A stretch of 64,000 nt of DNA from Persicobacter psychrovividus (GTDB taxonomy: Bacteria; Bacteroidota; Bacteroidia; Cytophagales; Cyclobacteriaceae), in contig NZ_AP025296.1 in the NCBI RefSeq assembly GCF_036492425.1, positions 170,977 through 234,976 of the forward strand, given 5' to 3'. Both the position numbers and the translations under genes were made by a program. Positions 1 through 11,535 of this stretch are shown here, in pieces. The notes under the pieces are model-generated. The model ran no database searches. It saw only the letters and a list, made by a program, of their open reading frames with translations, and was not told the origin of the DNA. How positions within the stretch are numbered: position 1 is the stretch's first letter; the number at the start of each line of letters is the position of its first letter.

Positions 1-222
1 TCGCAGACGGCTGGTGACCTTAGAGTGAAGGCTTTTGTGAAAAATGAGGCAGGAGATGAGACAGTGAATGACTGTACCACTGCGGAGGAATTTGAAGAGG
101 ATGGTGTGATGAAGGTGGGTAGTGATGCGCTGGCTCGTGATTTCCCAGGTTCTGCGGATAAAGGCGTTCATTTTACCTTTAATGTGGAAACATTGAAATA
201 CACTTTCAAAGTGAATGAATAA
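1..222 (+). CDS. C-terminal end of a SusE/SusF-like outer-membrane protein (partial)
   Basis: The reading frame is open from base 1 and ends at TAA 220-222, so only the last 73 residues are present and the gene begins outside the window. The fragment is acidic and ends in a short beta-strand pattern (GVHFTFNVETLKYTFKVNE) that resembles the terminal strands of SusE/SusF-type starch-binding domains, where a 'tftvdtxtxxyt' strand pair is usual. The GH3 and SusB-like GH97 immediately downstream agree with a Sus-type locus. A strong terminator follows at once. The family call is an inference from a short fragment; another surface glycan-binding protein is equally possible. Confidence 0.4.
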   Translation, partial: SQTAGDLRVKAFVKNEAGDETVNDCTTAEEFEEDGVMKVGSDALARDFPGSADKGVHFTFNVETLKYTFKVNE

Positions 223-532
223 CGAAGCAATACGATAAATATAGTTTAAATGAAGTAAGCGCCCTGCCAAAAAATACGGCAGGGCTTTTTTATGGGCCAA
301 TGTCGCTTATGCTAATCTTTGGGGGCAATTAACGATATTATTTTTTGCCGAATTTTTTTAAAGGTACCATTACTATCGAAAAGCAGGAATGAACTTTTCA
401 TTCTCAACAGTCCATTTTTTTCTATAATTATTGATGGGTAGTTTAAGGAATATTCAAACTCAAACAATTTGAGGTTTTGGATCTTTTTTAGGTGTTGCCA
501 GCAGTGCAACAGTTGATTAACTTACTTTGACG
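223..532. other. Intergenic region with terminator, otherwise no gene seen
   Basis: The first 70 bases hold the terminator of the preceding gene. The rest, up to the ATG at 533, is AT-rich and should contain the promoter of the GH3 gene. No clear TAnnTTTG/TTG pair was found. A 65-codon frame on the minus strand here (312-509) has no recognisable features and is not called. Confidence 0.5.
261..291 (+). terminator. Rho-independent terminator
   Basis: An 8-bp GC-rich perfect stem, GCCCTGCC (261-268) and GGCAGGGC (278-285), is followed by a run of six T. It lies 38 bases after the stop of the SusE/F-like gene and separates it from the GH3 gene. Confidence 0.9.
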
Positions 533-637
533 ATGAAGAAAAAAATACTCCCTTTCGCATTAGGGGCATGTATGCTTGGGCAAGTGGCATTCGCCTAGAT
601 ACAGCACCCTGCTAAAAACATTGTTGTTTCGCAAACT
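533..637 (+). other. Signal-peptide reading frame of the GH3 gene, interrupted by an amber codon
   Basis: ATG 533 opens a 21-codon frame that reads MKKKILPFALGACMLGQVAFA, a typical Sec signal peptide (lysine-rich start, hydrophobic core, AFA end). The next codon is TAG (596-598). The frame then continues open through IQHPAKNIVV directly into the GH3 coding region, since 638 is in frame with 533. Signal peptides of this type are normally followed by Gln, so a single C-to-T change (CAG to TAG) explains the stop. See the GH3 entry and the finding. Confidence 0.85.
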
Positions 638-2857
638 TTGGCGGAACAGACCGCACATAACAAAAACCTCAAAGCATGGGGGAATGATCAGGACATGAAG
701 AAATTCGTCGATGACCTGATGGGCAAAATGACCTTGGAGGAAAAAATCGGTCAGACTGTTCTGGTGGCGAGTTATTGGAACGTTACTGGTCCTGTTTCAG
801 GAATTGATTATGTGCAGGATGCACGAGATGGGAAAATCGGGGCCTTTCTAAATGCCCAGACTTATGATTTTATCTACCGCTTACAAAAAGCAGTGGTGGA
901 ACATTCCCGCCTGGGAATTCCGATGATGTTTGGTTTCGATGCAATTCATGGCTATAAAACAACTTTCCCGACCCCTTTGGCCATGTCCACTTCATGGGAT
1001 TTGGAGGCGGTGAAAAGTGCCGCACGCATCACTGCCAAAGAGGCTGCCGCCGATGGACTGAACTGGACCTACGCGCCAATGGTGGACATTGCCCGCGACC
1101 CACGCTGGGGTAGAGTGGTTGAAGGTGCAGGAGAAGACCCTTATCTTGGCGCCAAGATTGCCAAAGCGCAAGTGGAAGGATTTCAGGGAGACGAGCTTTC
1201 TGACGTTGGAACAGTGGCTGCCTGTGTGAAACACTTTGCGGCCTATGGTGCAGTGCAGGCCGGTCGAGATTATAATACGACCGAAGTTCCTGAACGTGCT
1301 TTGCGGGACACTTATCTGCCACCTTTCAAAGCTGCCGTTGATGCCGGTGTGGCGACCATCATGACGGCCTTCAACGATCTCAACGGGGTTCCTTGTACAG
1401 GGAATAAATTTTTACTTTCCGATGTGCTGAAGAAGGAATGGGGCTTTAAGGGTTTTGTAGTAACGGATTATACGTCCATCTATGAGATGACCAAACATGG
1501 GAATGTCAAAGATAAAAAAGAAGCTGGCGAAGTGGCCATGAATGCTGGTGTGGACATGGATATGCAATCGGATATTTATAAAAACAGCCTGCTGAAATCG
1601 GTGAAAGAAGGCAAGGTGCCGGAGTCGGAAATTGATGATGCCTGCCGCCGAATTTTGAACATGAAATATCGCTTGGGCTTGTTTCAGGATCCATATCGTT
1701 ATTGCTCAAAAAAACGCGCCAAGAAAGTATTGCAGAATCCTGAGCATTTCAAAACAGCAAGAAGCGTAGCAGACAAGTCGATCGTTTTGCTTAAAAATGA
1801 TCAGCATATTTTGCCACTGAAAAAGGAGGTGCAGTCGGTGGCATTGATTGGCCCACTGGCAGACGATCAGCTTGACCAGTTAGGATCGTGGTACACTGCG
1901 GGACGAAAAGAAACGGTTACAACGATTTACAAAGGCCTACAAAATAAACACCTGAAGGCAACCATCAATATGGCCAAAGGTTGTGATTTTGAGAAGAATG
2001 ATGAGCAGGGTTTTGCGGAAGCCATTGCGGCAGCAAAAAAATCGGACGTGGTACTGTTGGCGATGGGCGAGCGTCAGGATATGGGTGGCGAAGCAGCCAG
2101 CCGATTGAATATAGAGATTCCGGCCATTCAGCGTAAACTTATTAAAGAAGTTCTCAAACTGAATAAGCCAACGGTCTTGCTTTTACACAATTGCCGTCCG
2201 TTGGTTATCACCTGGGAGGCGGAAAATATTCCTGCCATTTTGGACGTATGGCATTTGGGAAGTGAAGCGGGAAATGCAATTGCAGATGTACTTTTTGGTG
2301 ACTACAATCCTTCAGGGAAATTAACCACCACATTCCCACGCTATGCAGGGCAGGTGCCATTGTTTTATAACCATAAAAACACTGGCCGACCTTACAATCC
2401 TGAAGATCATTTCACCACCCGATATCAGGATGGAACCAATGCGCCATTATTTCCATTTGGCTATGGTTTGAGTTATACCACTTTCAAGTACAGCCATCTT
2501 AAAATTGATAAAAATACCCTGGCCGATGGGCAAACCCTCAACGTCAGTGTCGATGTTACCAATACCGGGAATTATGACGGTCATGAGGTCGTTCAGCTCT
2601 ACGTTCGGGATTTGGTAGGAAGTGTTACCCGACCGGTGAAAGAACTGAAAGGTTTTCAGAAAATCTTCCTGAAAAAAGGAGAAACCAAAACGGTACACCT
2701 GAGCATTAAACCACAAGATTTGGCTTTCTGCAGACTGGATTACTCGTGGGGTTACGAAGCAGGTGATTTTAAATTATTTGTAGGGACGAATTCGCAGGAT
2801 GTATTGGAAACTTCCTTCAAACTGACGGATACCAAAGCAGCTCCTTATAATTTTTAA
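638..2857 (+). CDS. GH3 beta-glucosidase-like enzyme (BglX type), signal peptide lost by upstream amber codon
   Basis: A GH3 exo-acting glycosidase, expected to release terminal beta-linked glucose or xylose. The GH3 N-terminal barrel includes DPRWGR (154-159), GEDPYL (165-170), VKHFAAYG (197-204) and the nucleophile Asp277 in VVTDYTS. The second domain carries GGEAASR around the usual acid/base Glu, and a fibronectin-III-like domain ends the protein. At 739 residues it has full family length. The start given is TTG 638, the first possible start after an in-frame TAG at 596-598. The original start is almost certainly ATG 533, which supplies a signal peptide. Either the gene is inactivated or mis-localised in this strain, the TAG is suppressed or a sequencing error, or a cytosolic form is made from an internal start. 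It lies 53 bases upstream of the GH97 gene, with a terminator between. Confidence 0.85.
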   Translation: MAEQTAHNKNLKAWGNDQDMKKFVDDLMGKMTLEEKIGQTVLVASYWNVTGPVSGIDYVQDARDGKIGAFLNAQTYDFIYRLQKAVVEHSRLGIPMMFGFDAIHGYKTTFPTPLAMSTSWDLEAVKSAARITAKEAAADGLNWTYAPMVDIARDPRWGRVVEGAGEDPYLGAKIAKAQVEGFQGDELSDVGTVAACVKHFAAYGAVQAGRDYNTTEVPERALRDTYLPPFKAAVDAGVATIMTAFNDLNGVPCTGNKFLLSDVLKKEWGFKGFVVTDYTSIYEMTKHGNVKDKKEAGEVAMNAGVDMDMQSDIYKNSLLKSVKEGKVPESEIDDACRRILNMKYRLGLFQDPYRYCSKKRAKKVLQNPEHFKTARSVADKSIVLLKNDQHILPLKKEVQSVALIGPLADDQLDQLGSWYTAGRKETVTTIYKGLQNKHLKATINMAKGCDFEKNDEQGFAEAIAAAKKSDVVLLAMGERQDMGGEAASRLNIEIPAIQRKLIKEVLKLNKPTVLLLHNCRPLVITWEAENIPAILDVWHLGSEAGNAIADVLFGDYNPSGKLTTTFPRYAGQVPLFYNHKNTGRPYNPEDHFTTRYQDGTNAPLFPFGYGLSYTTFKYSHLKIDKNTLADGQTLNVSVDVTNTGNYDGHEVVQLYVRDLVGSVTRPVKELKGFQKIFLKKGETKTVHLSIKPQDLAFCRLDYSWGYEAGDFKLFVGTNSQDVLETSFKLTDTKAAPYNF

Positions 2858-2869
2858 ATAAGTGTCAAT

Positions 2870-5025
<2,156 letters not shown>

Positions 5026-5030
5026 AGTAG

Positions 5031-5063
5031 AAAAGGTGATCCAATACAGGGTCACCTTTTTTT
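5031..5063 (+). terminator. Rho-independent terminator after GH97
   Basis: Stem AAAAGGTGA (5031-5039) with TCACCTTTT (5052-5060), followed by more T, 6 bases after the GH97 stop codon. Confidence 0.85.
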
Positions 5064-5515
5064 GTCTGTGCAGCAGAAAATATAGAAAAAAATTTTAATC
5101 TCATTAATATATATAGTTTCACATCTGTAAACTTAATGTTGCGAAATCAGTTTCCTTTTTTTTGTGTTATTATTTAATGACGAGTTCATTTTTTATATAA
5201 TATTTAAACAAGAAAAATACTGTTCAATATCAAACAGTATCTTTTTCGGTTAAAAAAATTTACAGATTTGGGGACATCAGTAGAACTGGGGGTGATTTAC
5301 TATCATATTGATGATAAATAAATTATAGGACTATTTTTGTGTGTTTATAGCTGAAATAGATGTTTTTTGTTTTTTTACCCACAGATTACCTGAGTGTTTA
5401 GTGTATTTTATGCTAAAGGATAGCGTGATATTTTAGTGTGTATTTTTATAAATATGATTGAGAAAATTAAATTTTTTACTTAAACTTAAAGGCACTTATA
5501 TGTTAACTACTTTTT
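5064..5515. other. AT-rich intergenic region upstream of the PAS protein
   Basis: About 450 very AT-rich bases with no supportable gene. One TAnnTTTG match (TATTTTTG, 5332-5339), with a TTG 21 bases upstream, could be a promoter for the gene at 5516. In sequence this AT-rich such matches occur by chance, so it is not listed separately. Confidence 0.4.
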
Positions 5516-6145
5516 ATGCCACAGAACTTCCCCTTTATCGGTATTCACTATAATCTTTTAGACCACCTTGCCGAAGGTTATCAGATTATTGATTTTGATT
5601 ATAAATTCTTGTTTGTGAATAAATCAGCTTTAATTCAAAGCCAATTTGAAAGTAAAGAGCAGCTTTTGGGCTATTCATTGTTTGAAAAATACCCAGGTAT
5701 TGAAAATCTGCCATTATTTGAAAAGATAGAACAGGCTATGGCTAATCGAACATTTGAACAGATTACCACGGAATTTAAATTTAATAACGGGACAACTTCC
5801 TGGTTTGAGCTGTTCATCAGTCCAGTACCTTCGGGGGTGGCGATCATGTCAGTAAATCTGGAAGACCAGAAACGGCTTGATTTGGAGCAACTAAAAGATC
5901 TGGAGAGCCTCGATGAAATATTATTTGTTATTTCCCATAAATTGCGGCAACCTGTTTGTAATATTGATGGATTGCTAACAATCCTTGATGGCGATATTAT
6001 TGACCGAGAGGATTTTTTGCCGATCATCAAATATGTAAAGGTTGAATTAGAGCGACTTAAAGAGTACACCGAAGAGATGACTGAAATTGTCAGTTCAAAA
6101 AGGTTTATCAATGCTCAGGAACGTAGTGCTACAAGCCGCAAATAA
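5516..6145 (+). CDS. PAS-domain protein with a histidine-kinase phosphoacceptor helix but no ATPase domain
   Basis: A 209-residue soluble protein without signal peptide. Residues ~12-115 look like a PAS sensor domain (LLDHLAEGYQIIDFDYKFLFVN at its start). A short linker leads into a dimerisation/phosphoacceptor-like helix with His141 in FVISHKLRQPV, which resembles an H-box, and a second helix up to ~195. The N, G1 and G2 boxes of the HATPase domain are absent and the gene stops normally. The ~200 bases downstream carry no recognisable remnant of an ATPase domain. It could act as a phosphotransfer or decoy partner of the kinase encoded convergently at 6353-7990, or be a degraded kinase. Function unknown. 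Confidence 0.7.
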   Translation: MPQNFPFIGIHYNLLDHLAEGYQIIDFDYKFLFVNKSALIQSQFESKEQLLGYSLFEKYPGIENLPLFEKIEQAMANRTFEQITTEFKFNNGTTSWFELFISPVPSGVAIMSVNLEDQKRLDLEQLKDLESLDEILFVISHKLRQPVCNIDGLLTILDGDIIDREDFLPIIKYVKVELERLKEYTEEMTEIVSSKRFINAQERSATSRK

Positions 6146-6352
6146 AGCACACTTTTCTCAGCGCCTTCATCAAAAAGAATAGTAAATGGTCTTTGGATTT
6201 TCGACATCCGACTTTAGGAAATAAAAAATCTGTGGTGGCATTGGTTTTATGTAAAGGTCCTTCCTGAACTGAAGGTGCATAATATCACTTATTCGACAGC
6301 ATATTACAATTACCCCTTTGGCTCTTTGGGGAAACAGGAGCCTTTTCAAACC

Positions 6353-7990
6353 TTATTCCTTTTCAATGGAAGCATCAATATATTGGCTCTCGTAAGGGAT
6401 GTAAATAATGAAAGAGGCGCCCTGATTAAGGGTACTTTGAACTTCAATGGTGCCCTGGTGAAGCTCGACGAATTTTTTCACAAACGACAGCCCAATTCCT
6501 GTCCCTTTAATATTCTCCGATTGTTTGGAGCGGTAAAAAGGTTCAAAAAGTTTATTGATCTCCTCCTGCGCAATTCCCATACCATGGTCTTTTACCTTAA
6601 TAAGGAATTCCTGATCTAAAAATGAGAGGCTAAGCTCAATCTTCGCCTCGGAATATTTTATGGCATTGCTGATCAAGTTCATCAGAATGTGTTCGATAAA
6701 ATACGGATCCACCTTTACGGGGCGCGCTTCCCCTTTTATCTTTATCTGAAATTCCCGATCCGGATTCAGCGCCTGATACCTCTCAATTTGTTTTTCAATC
6801 AGCTCAACTAAAGAGGTCGGTTTGAAAAAAGGATATAATTCATCGGCTTCCATCTTTCCATAATCCAGCAAGCGTTCCATCATGCCCGTGATCGACTCTA
6901 TGGATTCATAAATTTGCCCAAATTTTTTCTCCAGAATTGGCCCTTGCTCACTTTCTTTCAGCACTGAAATATATTGCTCAATAATTTGGTTGGCACTGTG
7001 AATGGTCGTCAGCGGTGTTCTGAATTGATGCGACACCATGGAGATAAACTCACTTTTGGATTTATTTAATTCCAGCTCCTTATTCAGTGCCGTGGTAAGC
7101 TGTTTTTCATGTGCCTTCTGATGGGTGATGTCCTGAACAATAATCTGATAAAATTCCCCGTCAAGGGTATTGTAATTTTTATGCTGATTAATGCGAAGAT
7201 AGACCTGTTGCTGATTAATAAAAATACGCTTCTCAAAAGAGTGATTTTCTTTGTTGCGGGCAGGAAGTTCATACAGAATTGCCTCTTGCTCTTCCTTGGG
7301 CAGCATATTGAGGATCGTCTTGATGGAATCACTCTTATAGTTAATCTTGAATCGCTCGTTGTATTTGACCAGGAAAAAATCCTTTTCTATCGCCTTGATC
7401 AGCTGTTGCTGACTCTTATTAATGGCACTAATCTTTTCTTTCTGTTCATGTTCTTGCTTTTTAAATAGCAGCATACAAACCGAGGCCATCAGATTGACAG
7501 AAATAAATGGCACTGAGCGTACCGCAAGGTCGAGGGGCAATGTGGCAGAAATTTCCGGATTGATAAAATTGTACACAATGGCCAGAAACACGATAATATT
7601 GGAAATGATGAAATATTTGGTGTAGTGCTTCCGGTCGAGGATATTATAATTGAAGATATGGCAGAGGATTAACAATACGGGGGCTGCACCGGTAATTCCG
7701 CCCAGCGCCAAATAATCCGCCAGTACAATGGTAAACTCATTAATGAAAAATACCATCAGGGCTTGTTCATATTTTTTATACCGAAGGTCAAGCAGTAAAG
7801 TGAGTGCGCAGAGGAAGATCATATTGGGGAGCGCGATCTTATACACGATAGGTAATTTTTGGCCGATCAGAATAATGCCACTCAAACCACTGCATATCAT
7901 CCCTGTGGCTGCAAGGTGTAAAATTCGATGTTTGAGTTCAACGTCAGCGCCTAAGCCCAGTATTTTTTTGATTTTTATCCACAATTTCAT
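6353..7990 (-). CDS. Membrane sensor histidine kinase
   Basis: A 545-residue sensor kinase. The N-terminal ~190 residues contain about six hydrophobic segments with short loops and no large periplasmic domain, suggesting a membrane-embedded sensor. A PAS-like region follows at ~195-300. The HisKA helix has the phosphoacceptor His321 in MVSHQFRTPL. The HATPase domain has the N-box NLISNAIKYS, G1 box DHGMGIA and G2 box GTGIGLSFV. No response regulator is encoded next to it, so it is an orphan. It is convergent with the PAS protein at 5516 and divergent from susC at 8469. The ATG at 7990 is followed directly by a basic/hydrophobic segment and is accepted as the start. Confidence 0.9.
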   Translation of the reverse strand: MKLWIKIKKILGLGADVELKHRILHLAATGMICSGLSGIILIGQKLPIVYKIALPNMIFLCALTLLLDLRYKKYEQALMVFFINEFTIVLADYLALGGITGAAPVLLILCHIFNYNILDRKHYTKYFIISNIIVFLAIVYNFINPEISATLPLDLAVRSVPFISVNLMASVCMLLFKKQEHEQKEKISAINKSQQQLIKAIEKDFFLVKYNERFKINYKSDSIKTILNMLPKEEQEAILYELPARNKENHSFEKRIFINQQQVYLRINQHKNYNTLDGEFYQIIVQDITHQKAHEKQLTTALNKELELNKSKSEFISMVSHQFRTPLTTIHSANQIIEQYISVLKESEQGPILEKKFGQIYESIESITGMMERLLDYGKMEADELYPFFKPTSLVELIEKQIERYQALNPDREFQIKIKGEARPVKVDPYFIEHILMNLISNAIKYSEAKIELSLSFLDQEFLIKVKDHGMGIAQEEINKLFEPFYRSKQSENIKGTGIGLSFVKKFVELHQGTIEVQSTLNQGASFIIYIPYESQYIDASIEKE

Positions 7991-8468
7991 GTATCAATCA
8001 TTCGGTCTGTAATATTATATTCATTTTTACACATTTTGTTGTGTGTTAAACGAAAAATGAAGGGTGCTTTTTCCTGAATTGAAGCGCAAAAAGGGAAAGT
8101 AGCAGATCAATCGGTAAAGTTTAAAGGGTATTTTTTGATCAGTAATTCAAATTTCCGACTTGGGGCAGGAATTCTTTTTAAGGATCGCTCAATATTTCTG
8201 TTACCCCATTGAAAATATAGCATGTAAGCCGATTGTGTCAATTAACCCGTTGTCGGAATTGAATTACATTTTCGTCCTAAAGTGGGTTACATTTATAAAT
8301 ATCGTAAAAATGACACCCTAATTTGTGCGATAATTGAATAAAATGTAGGTTTGAATCATCAAAACTACAATTATCACTTCTGTCAACAGAATTCTTTTTG
8401 TTTGCATTTTTCCTTCCACCAACCCATTTGGGTATAGCATATTTTTCAAACATAAATCATAGTTATTG
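7991..8468. other. Divergent regulatory region between the sensor kinase and susC
   Basis: About 480 bases holding the promoters of the minus-strand kinase and the plus-strand susC. A good Bacteroidota-type promoter lies at 8322-8353. Nothing else coding or structured was recognised. Confidence 0.5.
8322..8353 (+). promoter_or_regulatory. Probable Bacteroidota-type promoter of susC/susD
   Basis: TTTG (8322-8325), 20 bases, then TAGGTTTG (8346-8353). This matches the Bacteroidota primary-sigma pattern TTTG-N(about 19-20)-TAnnTTTG. It would give a leader of about 110 bases before ATG 8469. Confidence 0.5.
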
Positions 8469-11400
8469 ATGAAGAATTTTAAACGGTTATTTTTATTGTT
8501 CACCATGACGTGCTGTTTTACGAATGCCTTTGCGCAAAGCACGATCACAGGGGTGATTCTTGATGCCGAAGATGGCAGCGAATTACCAGGCGTGAATGTG
8601 GTGATCAAAGGGACTGACGCAGGTACGGTATCTGATTTTACCGGAAGTTTTCAGCTGAATGCTGAAGCAGGACAAACACTGATTTTTTCCTTTATAGGGT
8701 ATAAGCCCAAAGAGGTTTTGGTCGGTAATCAAAGTCATATTGAGGTGAAACTTGGCGCTGACCTTGTGCAGCTCGACGATGTTGTTGTTACGGCCTTCGG
8801 ACTGAAGAAAGAGAAAAAAGCACTGGCCTATGCGGTTTCTGAGGTGAAGGGATCCGACCTGACCAACCAGCGAAGCGGTTCCGCAGCCACAGCCCTTTCT
8901 GGTCGAGTGGCCGGGCTTGAAGTTTCGGGTAACGCTCCCGGGCAGGCTACAAGGGTAACGATTCGGGGTAACACCTCGATTTCCGGAAACAACCAACCAT
9001 TGTATGTGATTGATGGTGTACCGATGGACAACTCTATTCAGGGAGGCGCTGACCGATGGGGTGGTGTTGATATGGGGGATGGAATCTCCGGTTTGAACCA
9101 GGATGATATCGAGTCGATGAACGTATTGAAAGGACCAGCCGCTACGGCGCTTTATGGTTCTCGTGGCCAAAACGGTGTGATTTTGATCACCACAAAAGGT
9201 GGATCATCACAAAAAGGAATTGGGGTAGAGTTCAACGCCAACAATACGGTGAACCAGGCTTATGGCAGCTACGATTCCCGCCAGTCGCTTTACGGACAGG
9301 GTACGCGTGGTGTAGCACCGGGCAATGCCGCCGATGCCCGCTCAACGGGATTATCCTCTTGGGGTCCAAAAATGAACGGACAGCAGGCAACGCATTACGA
9401 TGGCTCCACTTACAGCATGACGGATGCTTACGATCCGATGGATTTTTATCAAATGGGTTATACCCTCAGCAATAGTGTGGCTTTATCCGCAGGAAACGAA
9501 ACGATTCAAACGCGTTTGTCCATTTCCGATGAAAGAATTCAGGGAGTTAATCCTTCAGAAATGATCAAGCGGAACTCGATTAATTTGCGGACTTCGGCCA
9601 ACCTGACCGATAAATTTAGAGTGGACAGTAAGCTGACTTATATGAATCAGCAGGGACAAAACAGGATGAAGGGATCGCAGGATGGTGGTAATGCCAGAAA
9701 AACCCTCGGTAGAATTCCCGCTTCGATGCCGCTTGATTTGTTGCGTCAAAATGCTTCCAACGGATTTTTTAACAACGATATCTATTCAGCAAACCCTTTC
9801 TGGATTACAGAAAATCTTGAAAACAGTGATTCCCGAAATCGCCTTTTGGGTTATGTAAGTTTGAGCTATGACCTTACAGACTGGTTGACGGTTACGGCAA
9901 GAAGTGGTGGTGATGGTTTTGTTTTGCAGCGCCGTGATTTAATGCCAATTGGTACGCCATGGGCTGCCATTGGGGAACTTGAAGAGGAAACCTCACAGGT
10001 GGCAGAGTTGAACCACGACTTGATGTTTGTTTATAATTACGATATCAATCCTGACTGGAATATTTCCGGAACTTTCGGTGGAAACCTTCGCCAGAACAGC
10101 TCAAGGGTAGATGGTATCAAAGCGGTGCAGTTCAACTCACCAGATTTTTACCACTGGACCAACGCGCAATCAGTAGAAACGCGTCAGCAGATGTACTATA
10201 AAGAGACGCAATCGTTATTTGCCTCTACAGATATTGGTTATAAAAACATGTTGTTCATGACCATCACCGGAAGAAATGACTGGTCGTCTACTTTGCCAGC
10301 ACACAACAACTCTTATTTCTATCCTTCGCTAAGTAGTAGTTTTGTATTTTCCGAAGCTTTTGATATGCCAAGCTGGGTAAGTTTTGGTAAGGTGAGAGGT
10401 TCTTGGGCAAAGGTAGGTAATGATACCGACCCATATCAGTTGCAATTGCAATATAACATGATGGGGCAGGGCTTCCCAAGCTTCGGAAGACCACCTCTTG
10501 GCGGTATTGAAGGTGCCGATATGCCGAATGCCAACCTGAAATCAGAGTCTACTTACTCTTATGAATTTGGGGTTGACATGAAATTCCTTGACAACAGACT
10601 GGGCTTTGATGTGGCTTACTATAATCAGCTGACGGTCGATCAGTTAATGCCGGTTCAGATCTCCAATACAACGGGTTATGAGCGCATGTGGACCAACGCC
10701 GGTTCGGTAAGAAACCACGGTATTGAGCTGAGTGTTTATGCGACACCAATTCAAACTTCAGACTTCTCATGGGATATTGGCATGAACTTCAATAAGAACG
10801 TCAATGTAGTGGAAGAACTTTCTGAAGGCATTGACCAGTTGATTATCGGTGATTTTGGTAACCTTCAGGTGCAGGCCCGTCCGGGTGAAAAATATGGTGC
10901 CATTGTTGGCTATGATTATGCCAGAGATGACAACGGCGCCATCATGCACAATGAAGATGGATTGCCGATGCAGGCGACTTCAAGCAGCGTACTGGGGCAC
11001 GTAATTCCTGACTGGACTGCCGGTTTGAGCAATAACTTCAAGTACAAAAACTGGAATTTCGGATTCTTGATTGATATGAAATATGGTGGCTCGTTGTACT
11101 CTTCAACCAATGCCATGATGTACTCAGCAGGTACCCACAGCAACACGCTGGAAGGTCGTGAGGAGTATTACAATGCTGGCGATCAGCTGAGAGAAACGAT
11201 GGTAGATCCAGAGGATTATTACAAGCAGATTGGATCCAATATTCACTCGGAGTTTGTATATGACGCTTCCTATGTACGTATGCGAGAGCTGTCTTTCGGT
11301 TACACCTTCGATAATGAAATGTTGGGCAAAACACCTTTCGAATCGGTACGATTGTCCTTCGTGATGGGGAACCCATTCTTCATCTGGCGTGCGGCGCCGA

Positions 11401-11510
11401 ATATCGACCCAACACAGTTACTCAATGCCGACAACAGCGGCCTGGGTTACGAAATGGGAGGTGCGCCATCTATTCGCTCCTACGGTTTCAACCTGAATTT
11501 CCGTCTGTAA
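8469..11510 (+). CDS. SusC/RagA-family TonB-dependent outer-membrane transporter
   Basis: A 1013-residue SusC-type TonB-dependent transporter that imports oligosaccharides across the outer membrane with its SusD partner. Signal peptide 1-23 ends in NAFAQ. A carboxypeptidase-regulatory-like beta-sandwich (~25-105, TITGVILDAEDGSELPGVNV) is followed by a TonB-box-like segment DDVVVTAFG, the plug domain (LSGRVAGLEV, YVIDGVPMD, LKGPAATALYGSRG) and a beta barrel ending in aromatic-rich FNLNFRL. ATG 8469 is chosen over the TTG at 8466. The susD gene follows 25 bases later. No glycosidase lies in the same unit, so the substrate cannot be predicted from context; the regulator downstream may sense it. 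Confidence 0.93.
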   Translation: MKNFKRLFLLFTMTCCFTNAFAQSTITGVILDAEDGSELPGVNVVIKGTDAGTVSDFTGSFQLNAEAGQTLIFSFIGYKPKEVLVGNQSHIEVKLGADLVQLDDVVVTAFGLKKEKKALAYAVSEVKGSDLTNQRSGSAATALSGRVAGLEVSGNAPGQATRVTIRGNTSISGNNQPLYVIDGVPMDNSIQGGADRWGGVDMGDGISGLNQDDIESMNVLKGPAATALYGSRGQNGVILITTKGGSSQKGIGVEFNANNTVNQAYGSYDSRQSLYGQGTRGVAPGNAADARSTGLSSWGPKMNGQQATHYDGSTYSMTDAYDPMDFYQMGYTLSNSVALSAGNETIQTRLSISDERIQGVNPSEMIKRNSINLRTSANLTDKFRVDSKLTYMNQQGQNRMKGSQDGGNARKTLGRIPASMPLDLLRQNASNGFFNNDIYSANPFWITENLENSDSRNRLLGYVSLSYDLTDWLTVTARSGGDGFVLQRRDLMPIGTPWAAIGELEEETSQVAELNHDLMFVYNYDINPDWNISGTFGGNLRQNSSRVDGIKAVQFNSPDFYHWTNAQSVETRQQMYYKETQSLFASTDIGYKNMLFMTITGRNDWSSTLPAHNNSYFYPSLSSSFVFSEAFDMPSWVSFGKVRGSWAKVGNDTDPYQLQLQYNMMGQGFPSFGRPPLGGIEGADMPNANLKSESTYSYEFGVDMKFLDNRLGFDVAYYNQLTVDQLMPVQISNTTGYERMWTNAGSVRNHGIELSVYATPIQTSDFSWDIGMNFNKNVNVVEELSEGIDQLIIGDFGNLQVQARPGEKYGAIVGYDYARDDNGAIMHNEDGLPMQATSSSVLGHVIPDWTAGLSNNFKYKNWNFGFLIDMKYGGSLYSSTNAMMYSAGTHSNTLEGREEYYNAGDQLRETMVDPEDYYKQIGSNIHSEFVYDASYVRMRELSFGYTFDNEMLGKTPFESVRLSFVMGNPFFIWRAAPNIDPTQLLNADNSGLGYEMGGAPSIRSYGFNLNFRL

Positions 11511-11535
11511 TTTTTCTCAATCAAAAGCGAAAATC

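Noticed and set aside
312..509. 65-codon minus-strand frame upstream of GH3
   Set aside because: It lies in the promoter region between a terminator and ATG 533 and has no protein-like features.
6275..6619. 114-codon frame overlapping the end of the sensor kinase
   Set aside because: Most of it is antisense to the conserved HATPase domain, and the part outside is short and without features.
8583..9170. 195-codon frame opposite the 5' part of susC
   Set aside because: Antisense shadow of the conserved SusC plug region; no independent features.
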